Shown: piece by piece, positions 57,732-64,000 of the stretch | Numbering within the stretch: the first letter of the stretch is position 1 | Layout of the letters: each line of letters starts with the position of its first letter | Source of the DNA: JANPPS01 sp965246925 | Lineage (GTDB): Bacteria; Pseudomonadota; Alphaproteobacteria; Acetobacterales; Acetobacteraceae | DNA: 64,000 bases | Reading direction: 5' to 3' | NCBI GenBank assembly: GCA_965246925.1 | Contig: OZ251994.1 | Location: 1,426,001 to 1,490,000, forward strand | Program-made: the position numbers and the translations under genes | The notes under the pieces: generated by a model | Databases searched by the model: none | What the model was told of the DNA's origin: nothing | Seen by the model: the letters and a program-made list of their open reading frames with translations, nothing else

Positions 57732-57817
57732 CGTAGGGTGGATAAGCGCAGCGCTGTCCACCGCGCAACCGGCATACGACGCTTGGCGGATGGCGCTGCG
57801 CTTATTCACCCTACGGC
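57732..57817. repeat. 24-bp inverted repeat, MITE/REP-like
   Basis: Left arm 57732-57755 (CCGTAGGGTGGATAAGCGCA...) and right arm 57794-57817 are complementary in 23 of 24 positions with a 38-base loop. A related half (GTAGGCTGGATC) occurs at 33585-33597. Elements of this GTAGGGTGG type are scattered through many proteobacterial genomes and have no gene of their own. This one lies between the small peptide gene and the amidohydrolase gene. Confidence 0.85.
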
Positions 57818-57885
57818 CTTGCCTGCGAGGGTGAGGCGTGGCGTAGTCTGGTCAACGCCCGGAATGGGGCGGATCGGGGGGGACC

Positions 57886-58845
57886 ATGCTGACACGCCGG
57901 CACGCTTTGGCACTGGCGGCCGCAACACCGTTGGCGGCCCGGGCCGCAGAGGCCCCTACCATGCGCACGCCGCTCGCCTTCATGACGCCGCCGGGCTCCG
58001 TCGATACCCATGTTCATGTGTTCCCCGACCCGGGACAAATTCCGTTCTGGTCCGGGCGCGGTTACACGCCGCCGGTCGCGACCGCTGACGACCTGCTGGC
58101 ACTGCAGCGGGCGCAGCACATGGACCATGTCGTGATCGTCACGCCCAGCGTCTATGGCACCGACAATGCCGCCACGCTCGATGGCATAAGGCAGCTCGGG
58201 CCACAGCGGGCGCGCGGGGTTGCGGTGATCGGGCCCAATACGACGGCAGCCGAACTCGATGCGATGCAGGCCGCCGGCATACGCGGCGTGCGCATCAACC
58301 TGGAACAGGCCGGCGTGTTCGACCCGGCGGTCTCTGCCAAACGGCTGGCCGATACGGTCAAACAGATCGAGGGGCGGCCCTGGCACATCCAGATCTACTC
58401 GCGCCTGGCCGTGATCGCGCCGTTGCATGATCAGTTGAGCGCGGTGCCGGTGCCGGTCGTGTTCGACCATTTTGCGGGTGCGCAAGCGGCGCTCGGCACC
58501 CAGCAGCCGGGGTGGGACGCGGTGCTGGACCTAGTCCGCAGCGGGCGCGCCTACGTCAAGCTGTCCGGCGCCTACCGGGCGTCCACCGCCACGCCGGGCT
58601 ATGCGGATGTGCTGCCGCTCGCGCAGTCGTTGGTAGCCGCCAATCCGGACCGGCTGGTCTGGGGCAGCGACTGGCCGCACCCGGATAGCGCGGTGGTGCC
58701 GGGCCGGAAACCCACGGACCTGGCTCCGGCGCAAGACGTCGATGATGGCATCCTGCTGAACTTACTGGCGGCCTGGGTACCGGATGCGGCAATGCGCGCC
58801 CGCGTGCTGGTGGACAACCCGCGCCGGCTTTACGGGTTCAGCTAG
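57886..58845 (+). CDS. Exported amidohydrolase-2 family protein
   Basis: TIM-barrel metal-dependent hydrolase, 319 residues. A Tat-like signal, MLTRRHALALAAATPLAARA, is followed by the first metal motif VDTHVHVFPD, then ARGVAVIGPN, the segment VVFDHFAGAQ and the final catalytic WGSDWPHPD. The layout is that of 2-pyrone-4,6-dicarboxylate lactonase (LigI)-like members. Export is unusual for that enzyme, so the substrate remains unknown. Its 3' end overlaps the converging ABC permease gene by 8 bases. Confidence 0.87.
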   Translation: MLTRRHALALAAATPLAARAAEAPTMRTPLAFMTPPGSVDTHVHVFPDPGQIPFWSGRGYTPPVATADDLLALQRAQHMDHVVIVTPSVYGTDNAATLDGIRQLGPQRARGVAVIGPNTTAAELDAMQAAGIRGVRINLEQAGVFDPAVSAKRLADTVKQIEGRPWHIQIYSRLAVIAPLHDQLSAVPVPVVFDHFAGAQAALGTQQPGWDAVLDLVRSGRAYVKLSGAYRASTATPGYADVLPLAQSLVAANPDRLVWGSDWPHPDSAVVPGRKPTDLAPAQDVDDGILLNLLAAWVPDAAMRARVLVDNPRRLYGFS

Positions 58846-60316
58846 GCTCCTCCGCCCAGCCCGGCGGACGCGCCACCGCAACGCTGACCAGCACCAGGGC
58901 CGCTGGCAGCGTGCTCCACCAGCTATGCTGCAGCCCAAGCGTCGTCGCACCGCAGCACGCGGCCATGCTGGCGAAACTGCACACCCGGCCCAGTAGGCTC
59001 TGCCCCGCCAGGCCCAGATCGGACCGCCGCATCGTCCCGGGGTGCCACACGCCGATCAGCAGCGCGGACGCCAGCGCGGCGGCCAACCCGGCCAGGACCA
59101 CCAGCGACTCACTGGGACGCCACGCCGCCAGCAGCAGCATCGGTCCGCCCAGAACGACGCTGACACAGAGCGCGCAGGCAGCGAGCTTGGCCCGGTGCAC
59201 CCAGCGGACCGGCACGGGCGCGGTCAACGCAAGCTCCGCCGCCTCATCGCCCGAGACTGCCGTGGTAACGAACAGCCGTCCGAGCCCGGCGGCGGCGAAG
59301 ACCGGTAGAAGACCCAATGCTACTGGCGCCGCATCGCCCCGCCAGACCACGACCGCAGCCGGCAGCAGCATCGGCAGGAACTGCGCCGCCCGGCCCCACA
59401 ATCCCGGCGCCCGCGCCATGCGCCGCAGCTCCGTCCACAGCAGGGCGTGGCCCGGGCGGCGCACCCGGATCGCCGGCGGGCGCGACCGAACGCTCCGCAC
59501 GGGGCGGGAGCCGGTGACGCCCAGCACGAACCTCTCCTCGAGCAAGCGGCCCGCCAGCGTCGCCGCACCCAGCCCTGCGACGACAGCGGCGGCCAAAGGC
59601 AGCTGCTCACCGAGCAACGCCCGCGCCGGCCACCAGGCCAGCCCCACCGCCGGGCCGGCCGCTAGCGCCCGCTCTGCCATCGTGCGCGCGGCGGGGATGA
59701 TCGGCCCGGCGACGAAGCCCAGCGTGCCCGCCACGATGGACAGCACGCTGGCGGCCGTGCGGGTCCGGGTCAGGCCGAACCAACTGGCCATATACACCGC
59801 CGCCGATGTGCCGAGCGCAGACACGACCCCGCCTAGCGCCAGCACGACTGGAAAGACCGAAAGCAGCCCAAAGCGGCCCGAGACCGCCGCACCGAGCGCG
59901 AACGGCCCCAGCACCAGCAGCCATGGCCATGTGATTCCCGCCACCATCCCCAGCATGCGCACACCGAGCATGCGCCGTACCGGGATGGGCGCCGTCATCA
60001 TCCACTCGAGGTCGCCGCGGGTGTATAGCTCATCGATCGCGACGCCCAGCGCCTGCGACAGCATCAGGAGGCCCACGAAGATCAGCACGACGTTGGAGGC
60101 CAGCAGCTCATCCGCCGGGCTGAACAGGCCGGCGGCGAGATCCCGCCCGATCGACAGGCCCATGGCCAGCGCGATACCGCCCCCCACGAGGCCGATGACG
60201 AGCAGCCGGAGCGGGCGTGTGGTGCGTCCCCCCCGGCCCGGCAGCACGCCGCGGAAGCGCAGGCGTAGCTCATGCCGCAGCAGCCATAGCGTGGAGCCGG
60301 GCCGGGCCATGATCAT
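58838..60316 (-). CDS. ABC-2 type transporter permease
   Basis: Membrane subunit of an ABC exporter, 492 residues from ATG 60316, which overlaps the ATPase stop (ATGA). It has about a dozen hydrophobic stretches, the first around LRLLVIGLVGGGIALAMGL, and no extracellular binding domain. A longer frame upstream is only a shadow of the ATPase gene. It converges on the amidohydrolase with an 8-base overlap. Substrate unknown; such exporters move lipids, drugs or polysaccharides. Confidence 0.85.
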   Translation of the reverse strand: MIMARPGSTLWLLRHELRLRFRGVLPGRGGRTTRPLRLLVIGLVGGGIALAMGLSIGRDLAAGLFSPADELLASNVVLIFVGLLMLSQALGVAIDELYTRGDLEWMMTAPIPVRRMLGVRMLGMVAGITWPWLLVLGPFALGAAVSGRFGLLSVFPVVLALGGVVSALGTSAAVYMASWFGLTRTRTAASVLSIVAGTLGFVAGPIIPAARTMAERALAAGPAVGLAWWPARALLGEQLPLAAAVVAGLGAATLAGRLLEERFVLGVTGSRPVRSVRSRPPAIRVRRPGHALLWTELRRMARAPGLWGRAAQFLPMLLPAAVVVWRGDAAPVALGLLPVFAAAGLGRLFVTTAVSGDEAAELALTAPVPVRWVHRAKLAACALCVSVVLGGPMLLLAAWRPSESLVVLAGLAAALASALLIGVWHPGTMRRSDLGLAGQSLLGRVCSFASMAACCGATTLGLQHSWWSTLPAALVLVSVAVARPPGWAEEPS

Positions 60317-61044
60317 GCGGCAGACACGATCTGTAAGAACATCTCCTCCAGCGTGATCGACCCGTGCCGCTGTTGCAGCGCGGAGAAGGTGCCGATTTCC
60401 AATAAGCGTCCGGCGGCGATGATGCCGATCCGGTCGGCGATCCGCTCGGCCACGTCCAGGATGTGCGTGGTCAGCAGGATACTGTTGCCGGCGCGGACCC
60501 GGTCCTGCAGCAGATCCTTCACGTCCCGCGCGGCGGCGGCGTCGAGGCCGGTCAGCGGCTCGTCCAGGATCAGCAGCCGGGGATCGTGCAGCAGGGCGCC
60601 GGCCAGCATGGTCTTTTGCCGCATACCGCGGGAAAACCCCTCGCACCTGGTGTCCCGGTGCGGCCAGAGGCCGAGGCGGCGCAGCAGCTCCTCCCCGCGC
60701 GCCGCCGCCAGGGCGGACGGCACCTCCCACAGCCCGGCGATGAACTCCAGGTATTCGAGCGGGGTGAGCTTATCATATAGGAGCGGCTCGTCCGGCAGCC
60801 AGGCGGTGATGCGCTTGGCGGCGGCTTGGTCGGCGACGGCGTCGATGCCGAAGATGCGGATGCTGCCGGAGTCCGGGCGCAGCAGGCCCGCGATCATGCG
60901 GAGCGTCGTGGTCTTGCCCGCGCCGTTGGCGCCGAGGAAGGCAAACAGCTCACCGGGGGCGATCGTGAGGTCGAGCCCATCGACGGCCGGACGAAGGAAG
61001 GCTTTGCGTAGGCCGCGCAGTTCGAGCGCCGGATGCTCCGTCAC
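60313..61044 (-). CDS. ABC transporter ATP-binding protein
   Basis: Cytoplasmic ATPase of the ABC-2 exporter, 243 residues. Walker A GANGAGKTTT, Q-loop ITAWLPDEPLLYDKL, signature SRGMRQKTMLAGAL (a variant of LSGGQ, as in many ABC-2 systems), Walker B RLLILDEPLTGLD and switch His in LLTTHIL are present. GTG 61044 overlaps the stop of the preceding membrane gene (GTGA), so 61436-58838 forms one operon. The larger frame upstream is a shadow. Confidence 0.9.
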   Translation of the reverse strand: MTEHPALELRGLRKAFLRPAVDGLDLTIAPGELFAFLGANGAGKTTTLRMIAGLLRPDSGSIRIFGIDAVADQAAAKRITAWLPDEPLLYDKLTPLEYLEFIAGLWEVPSALAAARGEELLRRLGLWPHRDTRCEGFSRGMRQKTMLAGALLHDPRLLILDEPLTGLDAAAARDVKDLLQDRVRAGNSILLTTHILDVAERIADRIGIIAAGRLLEIGTFSALQQRHGSITLEEMFLQIVSAA

Positions 61045-61436
61045 AGCTTCAAGATGGGGCGCCACGCGGCCCGGTCCCGCCACGCGGTGACGGCCAGCAG
61101 CGCCAGCCCGGCATGCACCAGCACCGCCCCGGCGAGCACGTGCGTGCCGGCCCAGATCGGCGGCGGGCCGGCGATGAGGGCGGCCAGGCCAATCAGGTAG
61201 GCGCCGCGCGCCGGATTTTGCATCGGACGGCGCCACCGCCCCATGAGCGCCCACGCGGCACCGAGCGCGAGCCCGCCCTTCATCACCGCCATGAATCGCA
61301 ACAGGGTTAGAAGCGCGGGATCGGTGGCGGACGGCCCCTGGGCCAAGCTCAACCCCAGGGCTCCACCGGCAAAGACGGCCAGGCCTAAGCCAGGAAAGAA
61401 ACCGATGGACCGGGATGCGGAAAGGGCGCTGCTCAT
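61041..61436 (-). CDS. Small four-helix membrane protein
   Basis: A 131-residue protein with about four hydrophobic stretches (FFPGLGLAVFAGGALGLSLA; LTLLRFMAVMKGGLALGAAW; GAYLIGLAALIAGPPPIW; VLAGAVLVHAGLALLAVTA) and a short basic C-terminus. No family recognised. It is translationally coupled to the ABC ATPase and so is probably an accessory subunit of the exporter, or a co-expressed envelope protein. Confidence 0.7.
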   Translation of the reverse strand: MSSALSASRSIGFFPGLGLAVFAGGALGLSLAQGPSATDPALLTLLRFMAVMKGGLALGAAWALMGRWRRPMQNPARGAYLIGLAALIAGPPPIWAGTHVLAGAVLVHAGLALLAVTAWRDRAAWRPILKL

Positions 61437-61448
61437 TGGTGCGGCATC

Positions 61449-62294
61449 TTACCGTGTTTGGCACACGCTGCACCAGTACAGGGTGCGTCCGGCCAACGTT
61501 TCCAAACATACCGGCGTGCCGCAGAGGCGGCAGGGCTGGCCCGCCCGGTGCGCCACATAATTCGCCTGACGCCGGGCAGGACCGCGGCCGCGATCCTCCG
61601 GCAGGGTCGTGACGATTCGCCCGTCCCGGAGCCCGTCCTGCAGCAAGCGCACGGTGTCGTCCCATAAGGCAAGCCACGCCGGCCGCGTCAGCTCCCGCCC
61701 CGGCTTCATCGGATCGAGCCAGGCGCGGTAGAGCAACTCGGCACGGTAGATGTTGCCGATCCCCGCGATGATATCCTGCCGCATCAGCAAGATCGCCAGC
61801 GGCGAGCGCGAAGCATGGATCATACGCCACGCCCGCTCCGGCTCCGCATCGTCCCGCAGCGGATCGACCCCCATCCCGGCGATGACCCCATCGAGCCCGG
61901 CCCGGTCCAGGATTTCGCACGCGGTCGGGCCGCTCAGATCGGCCACGTGCCGAAGCCCCATAAGCCGTAACCGCACCGCCCCCCGCGGCACGGGCAGTTC
62001 GTCACTGGCGGGCCCGCGGTTGCGCCGCCCGATTCGCTCGAGCCCCGGCCCGGCGAACCGCCACATGCCATACAGCCCCAAATGCACCCGCAACCAGACA
62101 GGCGTCCCGCCGGCGCCCTGGAACTCGAGCGCCATCTGCTTGCCCCACGCCTCCGCCCCGGTCAGCGTGAGCCCGTCCAGCACTCCCGCCCCCTCGGCGA
62201 ACCGCCCCTGCGGGCTAGAAGCACGGAGCGTCTGCCCCACGAACTGCGCCCGGAACGCGGCGGCGAGGCGGTGGACGGTATGGCCCTCGGGCAT
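61449..62294 (-). CDS. nei: Fpg/Nei-family DNA glycosylase (Nei2-like)
   Basis: Base-excision-repair enzyme of 281 residues that removes oxidised bases and cuts the abasic site. It starts MPEGHTVHRLA, with the catalytic Pro2 and Glu3, and has the H2TH region with DIIAGIGNIYRAELLYRA. The zinc finger at the C-terminus, CRLCGTPVC...YWCSVCQ, holds four cysteines with the β-hairpin. The PEGH start is characteristic of Nei2-type endonuclease VIII homologues rather than MutM (PELPE). Gap to the next gene upstream is nil. Confidence 0.9.
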   Translation of the reverse strand: MPEGHTVHRLAAAFRAQFVGQTLRASSPQGRFAEGAGVLDGLTLTGAEAWGKQMALEFQGAGGTPVWLRVHLGLYGMWRFAGPGLERIGRRNRGPASDELPVPRGAVRLRLMGLRHVADLSGPTACEILDRAGLDGVIAGMGVDPLRDDAEPERAWRMIHASRSPLAILLMRQDIIAGIGNIYRAELLYRAWLDPMKPGRELTRPAWLALWDDTVRLLQDGLRDGRIVTTLPEDRGRGPARRQANYVAHRAGQPCRLCGTPVCLETLAGRTLYWCSVCQTR

Positions 62295-62753
62295 TTACGC
62301 CAACCCTTGTCCTCTCGCCCAATCCGAGAGCGGAATCAGCATGGCGGCGACTTCCGGCTCAGGATGGCGCCGCATACTCCGGACGAATGCACCGTCTGCA
62401 ACAACCACCCCGCGTGCACCCATGGCGATGGCAAAGCTGAGGTAGAGCGTATCATAGGTGGAATGGTTGGCGGCTAGCCCGATCTCAAGTGCCACCCCGT
62501 GAAGATCGAGGCCGCTGGTGCTTGTTGAAGGAATTAGATCGCGCAGCAACGCAAACGCCTCCTGCGCCTCTGCTGGCGTCCAGACCCCCTTACGGACCTG
62601 AAGCCAGCACACATTGCAGGCCTCGTTCAGCCAAAAATCCGGGAGCAGTAATTCTTCCTCTACCGCGGCCAACGCCTGGGCCAGGTGACTATCAGCCTCG
62701 TCCAACACCCACTTGAGTCCGATGCTGGCATCAACGACCAGCGTCAAGGCCAC
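62295..62753 (-). CDS. PIN-domain toxin, VapC/FitB type
   Basis: Type II toxin ribonuclease of 152 residues from GTG 62753. The four acidic residues of the PIN active site are visible in LVVDASIGLKWV, LPDFWLNEACNV, STYDTLYLSFA and VVVADGAF. PIN toxins cleave tRNA or rRNA. It overlaps the antitoxin gene by 23 bases, as usual for such pairs. It ends next to the glycosylase, which reads on without a gap. Confidence 0.92.
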   Translation of the reverse strand: MALTLVVDASIGLKWVLDEADSHLAQALAAVEEELLLPDFWLNEACNVCWLQVRKGVWTPAEAQEAFALLRDLIPSTSTSGLDLHGVALEIGLAANHSTYDTLYLSFAIAMGARGVVVADGAFVRSMRRHPEPEVAAMLIPLSDWARGQGLA

Positions 62754-63021
62754 GGCCGTTCATGAGATCTGCGTTCCGACCCTGCCGGCTGGCGTCAAGA
62801 AGCTCGGCTGTGGTGTCGGAGTCGCGGCCAGACACACGCTGCCGGAACTCGGCCAGACGGTCCAACGAAGCAACCCGTGATGCGGCCTTATGCGCGTCCA
62901 TCAAAGCGGCTTTGAGGATGTCGCGATGCTCCGCTTCTGCTGAACGACAATGCTCGGCTGCCCGGATGCGCAAAGCTTTCACGACAGCGTCTTCCAAGTT
63001 GCGAACAGTGAGCGTCGCCAT
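62731..63021 (-). CDS. FitA/VapB-type antitoxin
   Basis: Ribbon-helix-helix antitoxin of 96 residues, starting at ATG 63021 (MATLTVRNLEDAVVKALR), with GCRSAEAEH-type segment (here HCRSAEAEHRDILKAAL) typical of FitA. It should repress the operon and neutralise the adjacent PIN toxin through its C-terminal tail. The in-frame ATG at 63033 adds four residues; GAGGCC upstream of 63021 supports the chosen one. FitAB-like pairs are common in alphaproteobacteria. Confidence 0.9.
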   Translation of the reverse strand: MATLTVRNLEDAVVKALRIRAAEHCRSAEAEHRDILKAALMDAHKAASRVASLDRLAEFRQRVSGRDSDTTAELLDASRQGRNADLMNGRGLDAGR

Positions 63022-63141
63022 GATGGCCTCCATGCTTCGTTTGCTATCATTGACAGCACTACGAGCTTAGGTCAATCCGGGAGTCATGCCCGCTGCAACC
63101 AATCGTCTGTAACTTAGAAGAGTCTACACCGAAGGACGGGT

Positions 63142-64000
63142 ATGAACCTTGGAATTCCGGGAAGACGGCGGCGTGACCTGTTATGGGGCGCGCTGGGCGT
63201 GGCCGGGGCGGTCCTGCCGCGCGAGGGCCGCGCCGCCGGGTCCAGCGTGGATCAGGCGTTGCGGGCCGTGCTGTCCAAGACCGGCCCGGCGCAAGGTGCG
63301 GCGCTGGCGCAATTGGTGGCGCTAGGGGACCGCGGCGCCGTCGCCGGGCTGATCCAGGCGCTGTTCTGGCTGCGGCCGGAGGAGCCGGGGATCGACCTGG
63401 CATTGAGCCGCCTGACCGGCGCCGCGCGGCGCGGCTGGTTCGAATGGACGGTCTGGCAGCAGGAACATCCCGAGGTCACGCCGTATCCGGGCTACGCGGC
63501 GTTGCTGGCGGACCTGCTGGCGATGGTGGATCCGCGCTTTCGCCGCTTCGTGACCGCCGGGATGCCGCATGCGATCCGGCTGGAGGAGATCGTATGGGGC
63601 GGCGTGCGGGTGGACGGCATCCCCGCGCTGGACAACCCGGTGCCCATACCGGCCGCGGCGGCGACGTATCTGAACGAGGATGACCGGGTGTTCGGCGTCG
63701 AGATCGAGGGTGACGCGCGCGCCTATCCGCTCCGCGTCGCGGACTGGCATGAGATGGTGAACGACGTGGTGGGCGGGGTGCCGGTGAGCCTCGCCTACTG
63801 CACGCTATGCGGCGCCGCCATCCTGTTCGCCGGGCGGGTGGCGGGGCGACCGGCGCCGTTCACCTTCGGCTCGTCCGGGCTGCTGTACCGGTCCAACAAG
63901 CTGATGTACGACCGGGCGACCGATAGTTTGTGGAACCAGTTCACGGGCAAGCCGGTCACCGGCGCGCTGCTGGGCTCCGGGATCGAGCTGCGCGTGCTGC
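63142..64000 (+). CDS. DUF3179 domain protein, 3' end missing
   Basis: The reading frame from ATG 63142 stays open to the window end, 286 residues. A Tat-like signal, RRRRDLLWGALGVAGAVLP, is followed by a helical domain and then the DUF3179 signatures VPIPAAAATYLNEDDRVFG, ARAYPLRVADWHEMVNDVV, VSLAYCTLCGAA and GSSGLLYRSNKLMYDR, with the conserved CTLCG cysteines. It is an exported protein of unknown function, probably periplasmic. Confidence 0.87.
   Translation, partial: MNLGIPGRRRRDLLWGALGVAGAVLPREGRAAGSSVDQALRAVLSKTGPAQGAALAQLVALGDRGAVAGLIQALFWLRPEEPGIDLALSRLTGAARRGWFEWTVWQQEHPEVTPYPGYAALLADLLAMVDPRFRRFVTAGMPHAIRLEEIVWGGVRVDGIPALDNPVPIPAAAATYLNEDDRVFGVEIEGDARAYPLRVADWHEMVNDVVGGVPVSLAYCTLCGAAILFAGRVAGRPAPFTFGSSGLLYRSNKLMYDRATDSLWNQFTGKPVTGALLGSGIELRVL

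Noticed and set aside
1..64000. tRNA or rRNA genes, transposases, integrases and prophage genes
   Set aside because: Scanned for a tRNA-like T-loop motif and for protein signatures; none was found in any spacer or frame. A covariance-model search would settle the tRNA question.

Overview
The window is one continuous piece of a GC-rich alphaproteobacterial chromosome, most likely from the Acetobacteraceae/Rhodospirillales. The evidence is the conserved block leuS-lptE-holA / rsmG-parA-parB, a ChvG/ChvI-HprK-EIIA-HPr phosphotransfer cluster, a short alphaproteobacterial HprK, TamA/TamB, and a ChvE-GguA-GguB sugar transporter. No rRNA, tRNA, CRISPR array, transposase or phage gene was seen. By eye, the first 8 kb or so is less GC-rich than the rest.

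Left end (1-13 kb): leuS (5' end cut off), lptE and holA read rightward and converge on parB, parA and rsmG. A near-perfect parS site lies inside rsmG, so this is probably near the replication origin. rsmG is interrupted by a one-base slip in a run of seven T. Upstream on the same strand are ptsH, a mannose-type EIIA, rapZ, hprK, chvG and chvI, a phosphate-relay and envelope-stress regulatory block. Divergent from chvI are a HugZ-like gene, pckA and a methyltransferase whose only plausible start is CTG.

Middle (13-36 kb): small hypothetical genes, a DUF4126 membrane protein, an SDR, a DMP19-like exported protein, an inositol-phosphatase-family gene, crcB, an AI-2E-family permease with an extra C-terminal domain, a Liv-type binding protein, tamA-tamB, an acyltransferase, and the miaB-phoH-ybeY-corC operon. 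Then come two small envelope genes, a 445-bp spacer of palindromic repeats, nagA (only an ATC codon sits at the right distance from its Shine-Dalgarno), a MaoC hydratase, a CoA-ester lyase and a cupin.

Accessory signalling operon (36.5-45.1 kb, minus strand, seven overlapping genes): TelA-like, von Willebrand A, zinc-ribbon/FHA, GlnX-like membrane sensor, a helical protein, a PknG-type kinase and a PP2C phosphatase. It combines the mycobacterial GlnX-PknG module with parts of TerY-P type stress systems.

Possible peptide-modifying operon (45.4-49.4 kb, minus strand): a beta-rich small protein, a Lys/Glu-rich protein with 16-residue repeats, a degenerate ATP-grasp paralogue, an MvdD-like ATP-grasp ligase and an aldehyde dehydrogenase. 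The second gene looks like a substrate for the ligase, as in graspetide systems. This and the PknG operon are the strongest candidates for undescribed biology.

Right end (49.7-64 kb): gguB-gguA with two tandem chvE copies and a strong intercistronic hairpin, an SDR plus kup, two tiny genes, a palindromic repeat, an amidohydrolase, an ABC-2 exporter, a Nei-type glycosylase, a FitAB-type toxin-antitoxin pair and a truncated DUF3179 gene.
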